Notes under the pieces: model-generated
Database searches by the model: none
The model's input: only the letters and a program-made list of their open reading frames with translations
Told to the model about the DNA's origin: nothing
Shown: piece by piece, positions 1-9,069 of the stretch
Position numbering within the stretch: the stretch's first letter is position 1
Layout of the letters: every line of letters starts with the position of its first letter
Position numbers and translations under genes: made by a program
Source: Skermanella stibiiresistens SB22
GTDB taxonomy: Bacteria > Pseudomonadota > Alphaproteobacteria > Azospirillales > Azospirillaceae
Assembly: GCF_000576635.1 (NCBI RefSeq)
Contig: NZ_AVFL01000005.1
Span: 62,001 to 126,000, forward strand
Direction: 5' to 3'
DNA length: 64,000 bases

Positions 1-1186
1 CGCCGATGGTCTCCAGATAGACCCAGGTGTTGCCGCTGCGGGGATCGACGCCGATGAAGGTGGCGGAGGCGCAGGCGCCGTTGCCCGCCGCCGTCAGCCG
101 CTCCGGCACCGCTTGGGCCAGCGCGCCGTGGATCAGGTCGGCCACCCGCTGGCACGCGGCGATGCGGCCATTGACCGCCGCCGGATGGGAGCAGTTCAGG
201 ATGGTGCCTTCCTTGGCCGTCACCTCCAACGGGCGGGCCAAGCCGGCGTTGGGCAGGATGGTCGGGTCGACCACCGTCTTGACCGCGTAGTAGACGGTCG
301 AGAGCAGCGCCGTGTAGACCATGTTCAACCCGGCGCGGACCTGCGGCGGGCTGTCGAAATGAAGCTTCATGGCGTCGCCCGCCACCGTGATCTCGACCGA
401 GAATTCCAGTTCGCCGTCGATCTCCGGATTGTCGAACATGTCGGTGAAGCGGTAGACGCCGTCGGGGATCGCGGCGATGCCGGCGCGCATCTTGCGCTCG
501 GCATAGTCCTGCAACGCCTCGCCCGCCGCCAGCACGGTGGCGCGGCCGTATTTGGCGCACAGGTCGCGCATCCGCTGGACACCCAGCCGGTTGGCGGCCA
601 CCTGCGCCCGCAGGTCCGACAGGCGCTCGCGCGGGACCTGGCAGTTCAACAGGATCAGTTCCTGGACGTCGGCCTGCAGCTCGCCGGCCTTGTACAGCCG
701 GATCGGCGGGATGCGCAGGCCTTCCTGGTAGATGTGGGCGTGGCCGCGGTCGGCGAAATCGGCGTGGTGGGCGGTGTTGACCGCCCAGCCCACGATCTGG
801 TCGTCGAAGAAGATCGGCTCGGCCAGCACGATGTCGGGCAGGTGCGTCCCGCCGCCCTCGAAGGCGTCGTTGCCGATGAAGATGTCGCCGGGCTGGATCC
901 GGGACAGCGGGTTCCGCCGCATGATGTGCGGGATGATGCCGATGAAGCTGCCGAGATGCATCGGGATGTGCTCGGCCTGGCACAGCGTGTTGCCCCGGAT
1001 GTCGAACAGCGCCGTCGAGCAGTCGCGCCGCTCCTTGATGTTGGTGGAATAGCTGGCGCGGACCAGCGCCTCGCCCATCTCCTCCGCGATCGACGAGAAG
1101 GCGCTGCCGATGACCTCGACGGTGATCGGATCCACCGGGGTGGCGGCCGGCGAGGATTCTTGATCCTTCGGGAGGGGCGTGCTCAT
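1..1186 (-). CDS. hyuB: Hydantoinase B / oxoprolinase family protein, 3' end outside window
   Basis: Reading leftward from ATG at 1186, 395 codons stay open to the window edge, so the C-terminal third is missing. The N-terminal part contains the typical HyuB patterns: PITVEVIGSAF near residue 19, IKERRDCSTALFD near residue 50, a GDIFIGNDAFEGG-like stretch and NTAHHADF. HyuB pairs with HyuA in ATP-dependent hydrolysis of cyclic amides (N-methylhydantoin, 5-oxoproline) or in the related acetone/acetophenone carboxylases. Its start overlaps the hyuA stop as ATGA, so the two are translationally coupled. The family is certain; the substrate cannot be read from sequence. Confidence 0.93.
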   Translation of the reverse strand, partial: MSTPLPKDQESSPAATPVDPITVEVIGSAFSSIAEEMGEALVRASYSTNIKERRDCSTALFDIRGNTLCQAEHIPMHLGSFIGIIPHIMRRNPLSRIQPGDIFIGNDAFEGGGTHLPDIVLAEPIFFDDQIVGWAVNTAHHADFADRGHAHIYQEGLRIPPIRLYKAGELQADVQELILLNCQVPRERLSDLRAQVAANRLGVQRMRDLCAKYGRATVLAAGEALQDYAERKMRAGIAAIPDGVYRFTDMFDNPEIDGELEFSVEITVAGDAMKLHFDSPPQVRAGLNMVYTALLSTVYYAVKTVVDPTILPNAGLARPLEVTAKEGTILNCSHPAAVNGRIAACQRVADLIHGALAQAVPERLTAAGNGACASATFIGVDPRSGNTWVYLETIG

Positions 1187-3234
1187 GGCAGTTCCAGGAC
1201 AAGGTTGAGGTAGGGCTCGACATGCGCGACCATGCCAGGCAGCACGACGGTGGTGGCGTCCATCTGCTCGACGATCGCCGGGCCCGTGATCCTGTTGCCG
1301 GCGTCCAGCTTGGCGCGGTCATAGACCGGGCACGACACCATGCCGTTCGCCTCCGGCAGCCAGACATCGCGCTTGCCGATGATGGCGCCGGACGCGTCCG
1401 GTCCGGCATCCGGGCGCGGCTTGAACGACGCCTTGGCGACCAGCCCGGTCGCCTCGATCCGGAAGGTGACGATCTGGATCGGCTCCTCCTCGGCGATGAA
1501 ACCGTACATCCTCTTGTGCGCCGCCTCGAACCCGGCCACCAGCGCGTCCAGGGTCGCGGTGGTGACGGGACCGTCCGGCAGGGCCACCGCCAGCTCATAG
1601 TTCTGGCCGGCGTAGCGCATGTCGACCGTCCGTGTCGTCTGGCGCGCCGCTGGCAGCACCGCCTCGTTGACGAACCACTCCTCGGCCCGCCCGGTCAGCG
1701 CGTCGAAGGCGGTTTCGATGTCGGAAACCGCCTCGCCCGCGACCAGGGTCAGCCGGGTGACGGCGAAGTCGGCCCGCAGGTCGGTCAGCAGCAGGCCCAT
1801 GGCGCACAGGATGCCAGGGGTGCGCGGCACCAGGATGCGCTTCATGTCCAGCTCGCGCGCCAGCCGGGCGGCGTGCAGCGGACCGGCGCCGCCGAACGCC
1901 ATCAGGGTGTAGTCGCGCGGGTCGTGGCCGCGCTGGACGCTGATCACCCGGATCGCCTTCGCCATGTTGGCGGTGACGACGGACAGGATGCCCTGGGCTG
2001 TCGCCATGGTGTCCATGCCCAGCTTGTCGGCCAGCCGGCCGATGGCGGCCTTCGCCAAGTCCTGGCGGACGGCCATGCGGCCGCCGAGCAGATGCGTCGG
2101 GTTGAGCGTCTGGAGCACGACGTTGGCGTCGGTGACGGTCGGCTCCTCGTTACCCCTGCCATAGCAGACCGGGCCTGGATCGGCGCCGGCGCTGCGCGGC
2201 CCGACCTTCAGCAACCCGCCATTGTCGACATGGGCTATCGACCCGCCGCCGGCGCCGACCGTGTGGATGTCCAGCATCGGCGCCTTGATCGGATAGCCAT
2301 GGACCACCGCCTCGCTCGCCAGCCGGCACTGGCCGTTCGCCAGCAGGGCGACGTCGCTGCTGGTACCGCCCATGTCGAAGGTGATCAGGTTGGGAAATCC
2401 CGCCACCTGCCCGATCACCTGTGCCGCCACCACGCCGGTGCTGGGACCGGACAGGACGGTGCGAACCGGCAGTTCCGCCGCCGCCTTGAAGCCGATCACG
2501 CCGCCATTGCTCTGGGTCAGGTGCGGCTTGGGCTTGACGCCCAACTCGTCCAGCCGATTGGCCAGCCGCTCGATATAGCCGTGCATGACAGGGCCGAGAT
2601 AGGCGTTGACCACCGCCGTGGACATCCGTTCGTATTCACGGAACTCGGGCGCCACCTCGTGCGAGGTGCAGATGAAGGCCTCGGGGAACTCCTCCGCCAC
2701 GATGCGGCGCACGGTGGCCTCGTGATCACCGCGCACGAAGCTGTAGAGGAAGCAGATCGCGACCGACTTCGCCCCGCTGGCGCGAAGCTGGCGGGCCGCG
2801 GCGCGAACCGCCTCCTCGTCGAGCGGAATCTCGACCGAGCCGTCGAACCGGACCCGCTCCGGCACCTCGATCCGCAATTCGCGATCGACCAGCATCTGGG
2901 GCTTGTCGGCTTGCAGGTCGTAGAGGTCGGGGCGCTTCTGGCGGCCAATCTCCAGCAGGTCGCGGAAGCCGTCGGTGGTGATCAGCCCGGTGCGCACGCC
3001 GCGGTGCTGGATCAGCGCGTTGGTGCCGACCGTGGTGCCGTGGCCGAAATAGGCGATATCGCCGGCGCTGGCGCCGATCTGGGCGATCCCCTCCTCGACT
3101 CCGGCCGCGATGCCGCGCGACGGATCGTCCGGGGTCGATGGCACTTTCCACACCTCGACCCGTTCCGTCTCGTCGTCGAACAAGCAGACATCGGTAAAGG
3201 TACCACCGGAATCGACACCGATACGCCAAGCCAT
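1183..3234 (-). CDS. hyuA: Hydantoinase A / oxoprolinase family protein
   Basis: A 683-residue protein starting MAWRIGVDSGGTFTD, the N-terminal signature of the hydantoinase A family (actin-like ATPase fold). A second phosphate-binding signature, MGGTSSDVALL, lies near residue 285, and GFGGAGPLHAARL-type sequence follows. I chose the ATG at 3234 over an upstream in-frame start because CAGGGGG precedes it at good spacing and the family motif starts within five residues. It is the ATP-binding partner of the downstream hyuB. N-methylhydantoinase, 5-oxoprolinase or an acyl/ketone carboxylase are all possible. The nearby hydantoin-racemase-family gene at 9070 makes a cyclic-amide substrate attractive, but it lies in a separate unit. 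Confidence 0.94.
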   Translation of the reverse strand: MAWRIGVDSGGTFTDVCLFDDETERVEVWKVPSTPDDPSRGIAAGVEEGIAQIGASAGDIAYFGHGTTVGTNALIQHRGVRTGLITTDGFRDLLEIGRQKRPDLYDLQADKPQMLVDRELRIEVPERVRFDGSVEIPLDEEAVRAAARQLRASGAKSVAICFLYSFVRGDHEATVRRIVAEEFPEAFICTSHEVAPEFREYERMSTAVVNAYLGPVMHGYIERLANRLDELGVKPKPHLTQSNGGVIGFKAAAELPVRTVLSGPSTGVVAAQVIGQVAGFPNLITFDMGGTSSDVALLANGQCRLASEAVVHGYPIKAPMLDIHTVGAGGGSIAHVDNGGLLKVGPRSAGADPGPVCYGRGNEEPTVTDANVVLQTLNPTHLLGGRMAVRQDLAKAAIGRLADKLGMDTMATAQGILSVVTANMAKAIRVISVQRGHDPRDYTLMAFGGAGPLHAARLARELDMKRILVPRTPGILCAMGLLLTDLRADFAVTRLTLVAGEAVSDIETAFDALTGRAEEWFVNEAVLPAARQTTRTVDMRYAGQNYELAVALPDGPVTTATLDALVAGFEAAHKRMYGFIAEEEPIQIVTFRIEATGLVAKASFKPRPDAGPDASGAIIGKRDVWLPEANGMVSCPVYDRAKLDAGNRITGPAIVEQMDATTVVLPGMVAHVEPYLNLVLELP

Positions 3235-3332
3235 TCCAAAAACCCCCTGTCGTTGGCACGATGCTACCGACAAGCGGGGAGAGGACGGAACCGTCTGTCC
3301 TCCGATATCAGTTATGCCAATGAGGCTCCAGT

Positions 3333-4028
3333 TTGCATGATCAGCTTTCAGCCATCGACGCCGTCCGCGGCCGCCGCAGCATCCGCGCCTTCACCTCCCA
3401 GCCGGTGCCGAAGGAGACGGTCGAACTTATCCTGGAGATCGCCAGCCGGGCGCCGAGCGGCACCAACATGCAGCCTTGGAAGGTCCACGTCGTCGCGGGT
3501 GCCGCCCGCGACGCCCTGTCGGCGGAACTGGTCGCCGCCCACCACGACCCGGCGGGAGCCGAGGCTGGGGAGACAGGGGCGGAATACCGCTACTATCCCG
3601 CCGACTGGTTCGAGCCCTATCTCGGCCGCCGGCGCAAGGTCGGCTGGGACCTCTACGGCATGCTGGGGATCGCCAAGGGCGACAAGCCGGCGATGGCGCG
3701 CCAGCACGGCCGCAACTACGACTTCTTCGGGGCGCCGGTCGGCCTGTTCTTCACGATGGACCGCAAATTGGAGCGGGGAAGCTGGCTCGACCTCGGCATG
3801 TTCATGCAGAACGTCATGGTGGTGGCGCGCGGTGTTGGTCTCGACACCTGCCCGCAGGCCGCCTTCATCAAGTTCCACGGCATCATCCGCCGCCACCTGG
3901 ACATCCCCGAGGGCGAGATCCTCGTCAGCGGCATGGCGCTGGGCCACGCCGACCCGGACGCTCCGGAGAACAAGCTGGAAACCGACCGGGCGCCGCCAGC
4001 CGAGTTCGCCCGCTTCCACGGCTTCTAG
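3333..4028 (+). CDS. Nitroreductase family protein
   Basis: A 231-residue flavoprotein of the nitroreductase fold. The FMN-binding start motif RRSIRAFTSQPVP lies near residue 15 and the APSGTNMQPW stretch near residue 41. The C-terminal part carries the expected GLDTCPQAAF and ILVSGMALGHAD segments. The start appears to be TTG at 3333, with GAGG eight bases upstream; no ATG in this frame lies before the first motif. Such enzymes reduce nitroaromatics, quinones or enones with NAD(P)H. It diverges from hyuA across a gap of about 100 bp that must hold both promoters. The substrate is unknown. Confidence 0.9.
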   Translation: MHDQLSAIDAVRGRRSIRAFTSQPVPKETVELILEIASRAPSGTNMQPWKVHVVAGAARDALSAELVAAHHDPAGAEAGETGAEYRYYPADWFEPYLGRRRKVGWDLYGMLGIAKGDKPAMARQHGRNYDFFGAPVGLFFTMDRKLERGSWLDLGMFMQNVMVVARGVGLDTCPQAAFIKFHGIIRRHLDIPEGEILVSGMALGHADPDAPENKLETDRAPPAEFARFHGF

Positions 4029-4070
4029 ATGGAGGGTCCGCACCGTATTGGAGCCGATCCCGAGGTGAGT

Positions 4071-4204
4071 TATCTTTAACACAGATAATGAGGATAAGAA
4101 GGGATGAGCACAGATAGTGAACTATGATCCGGCTGCCGGGCAATCCTCAGCTATCTTGGTTTCCGTGTCCATCCCTTCTTGTCCTCTTTATCTGTGTTAA
4201 GATA
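4071..4204. repeat. Imperfect long inverted repeat (dispersed intergenic repeat pair)
   Basis: The left arm (about 4071-4116) and the reverse complement of the right arm (about 4158-4204) match at most positions; both begin TATCTT(T)AACACAGATAA and continue to an AAGAAGGGATG core. About 40 bp of unrelated sequence lies between the arms. A related core (AAGAGGA then GGATGGACAC) recurs at 39158-39194, so this is a dispersed repeat family. It lies between convergently read-through genes and could fold into a long transcript hairpin, but it has no U-tract and is not a classical terminator. Confidence 0.75.
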
Positions 4205-4263
4205 AAATTTTCATTAAAAATACCTGGAGAGTGACTTGAGATCTCCAAACCCCAGGAAGCATC

Positions 4264-6057
4264 ATGCTTAAGCGGATCCTGCTCATCGCCCTGCTCACCT
4301 TGGGACAGACCCCGGCCCTGGCGGAGACGGCGCGGCATGGCTTGGCGATGTATGGCGAGCCCAAGTATCCACCGGGGTTCCAGCGCTTCGATTTCGTCAA
4401 TCCCGACGCGCCCAAGGGCGGGTCGCTGGTGCTGTCGGCCATCGGCGGGTTCGACACGCTCAATACGTTCACCATCCGGGGACAGCCGGCGGCGGGTGTC
4501 ACCAACACCTTCGACACGCTGATGGTGGAATCGCAGGACGAGCCGTTCACCCAATACCCGCTGGTCGCGGAGACGGTCGAACTGCCGCCCGACCGGGCTT
4601 GGGTGGCCTTCAACCTGCGGCCGGAGGCGCGGTTCCAGGATGGCCGACCGATCACGCCGGACGACGTGATCTTCAGCTTCGACATCCTGCGCCAGACGCA
4701 CCCGTTCTACCGGGCCTACTACGCCAATGTCGCCAAGGTCGAGCGGACCGGCGACCGGACGGTGCGGTTCACCTTCGCTCCGGGCGACAACCGGGAACTG
4801 CCGCTGATCCTGGGACAGCTGCCGGTCCTGCCCAAGCATTACTGGGAAGGCCGTACCTTCGACCGGACGACGCTGGAGCCTCCCGTCGGCAGCGGCCCCT
4901 ACAAGATCGCGAGGGTCGATCCCGGCCGGTCGGTCACCTATGAGCGGGTGGCGGATTACTGGGGCAAGGATCTGCCGGTCAATGTCGGGCGGTTCAACTT
5001 CGGCACGATCCGCTACGACTACTACCTCGATCCGACCGTGGCGCTCCAGGCGTTCAACGGCGGGCTGGTCGATTTCCGGGCGGAGAACTCGGCCAAGAAC
5101 TGGGCGACCGCCTATGACCAGCGCTTGGTAGAGTCCGGCCGGATCAAGAAGGAGGAGATCAAGGTCGAGACCCCCGCCGGCATGCAGGGCTTCGTGTTCA
5201 ACACGAGACGCCCGATCTTCGCCGACCCGAAGGTCCGTTACGCCATCGCACACGCCTTCGACTTCGAATGGGCCAACGCGGTGATGTTCTATGGCGCCTA
5301 TCAGCGCTCCGACAGCTATTTCGAGAACTCGGACCTGGAGGCGGAGGGCCTGCCCAGCGCGGCGGAGCTGGAGATCCTGGAACCCCTGCGCGGCCAGATC
5401 CCCGACGAGGTCTTCACCGAGCGCTACGAGCCGCCCTCGGCCGGCGACCGCCGGGTGGTGCGCGACAACCTGCTGAAGGCGCGCGAGTTGCTGGAGGAGG
5501 CCGGCTGGGTCATTCGCGACGGACGGCGGGTCAACGCCACGACCGGCGAGCCCCTGACCTTCACCATCCTGCTGGACAGTCCGTCGTTCGAGCGGGTGGC
5601 CCTGCCCTTCGTCGCCAACCTGCGCCGGCTTGGCATCGACGCCCGCGTGCGGACCGTCGACGCCGCGCAGTACCAGAACAGGATCAGCGATTTCGATTTC
5701 GACATGACGACGGCCATCTGGGGCCAGTCGCTGTCACCGGGCAACGAACAGCGCGACTACTGGACATCGGCGGCGGCCGACCATACCGGCAGCCGCAACC
5801 TCGCCGGCATCAAGAGCCCCGCCGTCGACCACTTGGTCGATCTGCTGATCTCCGCCAACACCCGGGAGGAACTGCGAGCCCGCGCCGCCGCCCTGGACCG
5901 GGTGCTGCTGTGGGGACACTACGTCATCCCGCAATGGTACGCCGGCGTCTCGCGGGTCGCCTATTGGACCAAGCTGGAACACCCCCGCGACCTGCCACCC
6001 TACGGCATCGCCTTCGACGCGTGGTGGATCGCGGGAACGTCACAGGCGGCCAGGTAA
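4264..6057 (+). CDS. Extracellular solute-binding protein, family 5 (YejA-like), orphan
   Basis: A 597-residue protein with a clear Sec signal peptide (MLKRILLIALLTLGQTPALA, cleavage near residue 21). The mature start, with PKYPPGFQRFDFVNPDAPKG, matches the YejA branch of oligopeptide/microcin-C binding proteins. Further family-5 segments include DGRPITPDDVIFSFD near residue 123 and PPVGSGPYKI near residue 208. The length is normal. No permease or ATPase gene adjoins it: the next gene is convergent msrA. It therefore either feeds a transporter encoded elsewhere or acts as a stand-alone peptide-binding protein. Confidence 0.9.
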   Translation: MLKRILLIALLTLGQTPALAETARHGLAMYGEPKYPPGFQRFDFVNPDAPKGGSLVLSAIGGFDTLNTFTIRGQPAAGVTNTFDTLMVESQDEPFTQYPLVAETVELPPDRAWVAFNLRPEARFQDGRPITPDDVIFSFDILRQTHPFYRAYYANVAKVERTGDRTVRFTFAPGDNRELPLILGQLPVLPKHYWEGRTFDRTTLEPPVGSGPYKIARVDPGRSVTYERVADYWGKDLPVNVGRFNFGTIRYDYYLDPTVALQAFNGGLVDFRAENSAKNWATAYDQRLVESGRIKKEEIKVETPAGMQGFVFNTRRPIFADPKVRYAIAHAFDFEWANAVMFYGAYQRSDSYFENSDLEAEGLPSAAELEILEPLRGQIPDEVFTERYEPPSAGDRRVVRDNLLKARELLEEAGWVIRDGRRVNATTGEPLTFTILLDSPSFERVALPFVANLRRLGIDARVRTVDAAQYQNRISDFDFDMTTAIWGQSLSPGNEQRDYWTSAAADHTGSRNLAGIKSPAVDHLVDLLISANTREELRARAAALDRVLLWGHYVIPQWYAGVSRVAYWTKLEHPRDLPPYGIAFDAWWIAGTSQAAR

Positions 6058-6075
6058 GTCGCGTCAGCTTGCGGA

Positions 6076-6786
6076 TCAACTTTGGGGAGCGTCGGTCGGC
6101 GGCGGCCACTTGCCGGCGGCGTCGCCCCACAGCTCGGTCAAGCGCGCGTCGCGGCCACAGGCGTAGCGGTAGTACTTGTATTTGAGGCTATTGGTATTGT
6201 GGTAGTCCTGGTGGTAATCCTCGGCGGACGTGAAGCCTTTCGGGTCCAGCGTGATCACCGGGGTCACGATGGCCTTGCCCAGGACCTTCTCGGCTTTGGC
6301 CTTGCTGGCCTCGGCCTGTCCGGCCTGCTCCGGCGTCAGCGCGAAGATGGCGGTCTTGTAGCTCTCACCCCGGTCGCAGAACTGACCGCCGGCGTCCACC
6401 GGATCGACCGTCCGCCAGAAATACGAGATCAACTGTCCATAGCTGACCTTGGCCGGATCATACGTCACCTTGACCACCTCGAAGTGACCGGTGCCGCCCG
6501 CCGAGACCTGCCGGTAGGTCGGGTTCGGCGTCTGGCCCCCCGCGTAGCCGGAAACCGTCTCCAGCACGCCGGGCACCTTGTCGAAGTCGGACTCGACGCA
6601 CCAGAAGCAGCCGCCCGCCAGGATGACGCTCTCGGTCGGCCCGCTGGACGCACCAGCCGGCTTGGCCGCGGTCTGCGCGGCGCTCTCCCCCGTCAGGGTC
6701 AGGCCACCGGCGGCGCCGAGCGCCAGTAAACCCAGGGCGAGCGCCATGCGCCGCCCGGTGGGTGGCATCGCGAACTTGAACTTCAT
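6076..6786 (-). CDS. msrA: Peptide-methionine (S)-S-oxide reductase MsrA, exported form
   Basis: A 236-residue protein. Catalytic motif GGCFWC places the nucleophile at Cys60, with a second Cys at 63, followed by ESDFDKVPGV and GYAGG, the MsrA hallmarks. The EDYHQDYHN-type motif near residue 195 is also conserved. Residues 1-38 form a signal peptide or membrane anchor (basic start, long hydrophobic run, ESAAQTAA end), so the enzyme should repair oxidised methionines in the periplasm. ATG at 6786 is chosen because GGAGG lies eight bases upstream; an upstream in-frame start lacks this. It converges with the solute-binding protein gene, stops 18 bp apart. Confidence 0.95.
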   Translation of the reverse strand: MKFKFAMPPTGRRMALALGLLALGAAGGLTLTGESAAQTAAKPAGASSGPTESVILAGGCFWCVESDFDKVPGVLETVSGYAGGQTPNPTYRQVSAGGTGHFEVVKVTYDPAKVSYGQLISYFWRTVDPVDAGGQFCDRGESYKTAIFALTPEQAGQAEASKAKAEKVLGKAIVTPVITLDPKGFTSAEDYHQDYHNTNSLKYKYYRYACGRDARLTELWGDAAGKWPPPTDAPQS

Positions 6787-6895
6787 GGCGTGACCTCCGC
6801 GAGGGTTGGAACCGTTGGACTGGAATCTGGTGGATCGCCCCACCCAATGCCAGTCACGGTCGATCCCCGCGTGGTCACATGCTCGTGAGCCTCGG

Positions 6896-8092
6896 TCAGA
6901 TCGCCTTGGCCGCGCGCAGCCGGTCGATGTCCTCCCTGGAAAGCCCCAGCGCCATCAGGATGGCGTCGGTGTGCTCGCCCAGCGCTGGCACCGGGTCCAT
7001 GCGCGCGTCGGCGTCGCCGGGTATCCCCGGCGGCAACAGCGCCGGGATGGGGCCCTGTTCCGAGCCGACCTCGCGCCAGCGGTTCCGCGCCGCCAGCTGC
7101 GGGTGGCTCCAGACATCGGCCATGTCGTTGACCCTGCCATTGGCGATCCGCGCCTCGTCCAGCCGGGTGATCACCTGGTCGGTGTTGAGCGTGGAGAACG
7201 CCTCGGCGATGATCGCGCGCAGCTCGTCGCGGGCGCCATGCCGGCGGGAGTTGCTGGAGAACCGCTCGTCGGTGGCGAGCGCCGGCTGACGCAGCACGGT
7301 CTCGCAGAAGGCCAGCCATTCCCGTTCGTTCTGGAGGCCCAGCAGCACCGTCCCGCCGTCGCCCGCCGGGAAGGGGCCATAGGGATAGATCGTCGCGTGG
7401 CTGGCCCCCGCCCGCACCGGCGGCGGCGCGTCTTGGTAGGCGTAGTAGAGCGGGTAGTTCATCCACTCCACCAGCGATTCCAGCATCGAGACGTCGATAT
7501 GCCGGCCTTGCCCGGTGTTGGCGCGGTGGAACAGCGCCGCCAGGATGTTGGAATAGGCGTACATCCCCGCCGCGATGTCCGCCACCGAGGCGCCCGCCTT
7601 CGACGGCGTGTCCGGCGTGCCGGTGACCGACAGGAAACCGGCCTCGCCCTGGATCAGCAGATCGTAGGCCTTGCGGTCCCGGTGCGGTCCGTCGTTGCCA
7701 TAGCCCGAGATGTCGCAGACGATGATCCCGGGCTTCTCGCTGGCCAGCGCCTCGTACGAGATGCCGAGCCGGGCGGCGGCGCCCGGCGCCAGGTTCTGCA
7801 CCACCACGTCGGCCTGTTCGAGGATCAGGCGCTTGAGGACCGCCTGGGCCTCCGGGTTCTTGAGGTCGAGCGTCAGGCTCTCCTTCGACCGGTTGGTCCA
7901 GACGAAGTGGGAGGCCAGACCCTTGACCCGCTCATCGTAGCCGCGCGCGAAGTCGCCGACGCCGGGGCGCTCGACCTTGATGACGCGGGCGCCCAGATCG
8001 GCCAGCTGGCGCGTCGCGAAGGGAGCCGCGATGGCGTGCTCCAGGGTGACTACCGTGATCCCCGCCAGGGGCCGTGTGGATGCCGTGCTCAT
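6896..8092 (-). CDS. CaiB/BaiF family (class III) CoA-transferase
   Basis: A 398-residue protein with class III CoA-transferase segments: PLAGITVVTLEHAIAAPFATR at the start, LGARVIKVERPGVGD near residue 31, a TNRSKESLTLDLK-type stretch, and YDLLIQGEAGFLSVTG holding the probable catalytic Asp. The start ATG (8092) overlaps the stop of the upstream MaoC-like gene as ATGA, so they form one operon. Transferase plus hydratase pairs of this kind act on dicarboxylic acyl-CoAs such as mesaconyl-, itaconyl- or citramalyl-CoA. That substrate class is inference from context only. Confidence 0.92.
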   Translation of the reverse strand: MSTASTRPLAGITVVTLEHAIAAPFATRQLADLGARVIKVERPGVGDFARGYDERVKGLASHFVWTNRSKESLTLDLKNPEAQAVLKRLILEQADVVVQNLAPGAAARLGISYEALASEKPGIIVCDISGYGNDGPHRDRKAYDLLIQGEAGFLSVTGTPDTPSKAGASVADIAAGMYAYSNILAALFHRANTGQGRHIDVSMLESLVEWMNYPLYYAYQDAPPPVRAGASHATIYPYGPFPAGDGGTVLLGLQNEREWLAFCETVLRQPALATDERFSSNSRRHGARDELRAIIAEAFSTLNTDQVITRLDEARIANGRVNDMADVWSHPQLAARNRWREVGSEQGPIPALLPPGIPGDADARMDPVPALGEHTDAILMALGLSREDIDRLRAAKAI

Positions 8093-8943
8093 CGGATCAC
8101 CGCCGTCGCGTCCATGGTCAGCCAACCCTCGTGATCCATCGCCCATAGGTGGAATGTCTTGCCGTCGTCCAACGCCTCGCCGCACACCGAGAAGGGATTG
8201 ATGTCGAAGGTCGGCCGCACCGCGCGGAACTCGTACTTGACCACCTCGGCGTTGGGAAGCCGATGGCGCAACTGGTCGAGCAGCAGCGTGGCGATCAGCG
8301 GGCCGTGGACGACCAATCCCGGATAACCCTCCGTCTCGGTGACGTAGCGGCGGTCGTAGTGGATGCGGTGGCCGTTGAAGGTCAGGGCCGAATAGCGGAA
8401 CAGCAGCACGTCGTCGGTCCGCCACTCCCGCTCCCAAGCGCTGGATGGCGGGCCGCCGGGTGACGTCGCGGCTTTCGGTGGCGGCGCCACGTCGTCGGGC
8501 TTGGGCGCGTCGCGGTAGACGATGTCGTGGAATTCCGTGATCGCCAGGGTGTCTCCCCGGCTGATCTTGTGCCGGACCTTGACGAAGACCAGCGTGCCGG
8601 TCCGTCCGGACTTTTCCGTCACGTCCTGGATGGTCGACGTCCTGGTGATGGCGTCGCCGATCCGGAGCGGTTCGTGGAATTCGAACTGGCTGCCGGCCCA
8701 CATCCGGCGCGGCAAGGGAACCGGCGGCAGGAAACCGCCGCGCTTGGGGTGTCCGTCGGGACCGATCTTCGACTGGCGTTCCATCGGGAGGAAACAGAGC
8801 CAGTGCCACAGGGCCGGCAGCCGCGTGCCCTCGGCCGGTCGGCCGGCCGGGCGGTCGAGCGTCGCGGACAGGCCGGCATAGGGCGCCGCCGTCACCGTGT
8901 CCGACATCGTCTCGCTTCGGCCGATCCATTCACTGAAATCCAC
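8089..8943 (-). CDS. MaoC-like / FAS1-type hydratase (mesaconyl-C4-CoA hydratase-like)
   Basis: A 284-residue double hotdog protein. The N-terminal half has the ALWHWLCFLP and RRMWAGSQFEFHEPLRIGD segments typical of mesaconyl-C4-CoA / itaconyl-CoA hydratase relatives; the C-terminal half has FNGHRIHYDRRY and GLVVHGPLIATLLLD, the hydratase motif of MaoC domains. The start is GTG at 8943: AGGGAG sits seven bases before it, whereas the nearby in-frame TTG abuts that site. Coupled to the CoA-transferase downstream. It probably hydrates an unsaturated dicarboxylic acyl-CoA. Confidence 0.87.
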   Translation of the reverse strand: MDFSEWIGRSETMSDTVTAAPYAGLSATLDRPAGRPAEGTRLPALWHWLCFLPMERQSKIGPDGHPKRGGFLPPVPLPRRMWAGSQFEFHEPLRIGDAITRTSTIQDVTEKSGRTGTLVFVKVRHKISRGDTLAITEFHDIVYRDAPKPDDVAPPPKAATSPGGPPSSAWEREWRTDDVLLFRYSALTFNGHRIHYDRRYVTETEGYPGLVVHGPLIATLLLDQLRHRLPNAEVVKYEFRAVRPTFDINPFSVCGEALDDGKTFHLWAMDHEGWLTMDATAVIR

Positions 8944-9069
8944 GGTCAACTCCCTGTTATTTTTTCCGCCGGTGGTGTCCAGTTATAACCCGTCCAGACC
9001 TTCGCGCATCCCCCCGCCCGAGGAAAAGTGTTTTCAGCCCACGGCACGAACCATCCCAGGAGACCCACA

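Noticed and set aside
1222-4068. A 948-codon plus-strand frame opposite hyuA and the nitroreductase gene
   Set aside because: It is the antisense reading of hyuA in GC-rich DNA; its product is Arg/His/Gly/Asp-rich with no family motifs, while hyuA on the other strand has clear catalytic signatures.
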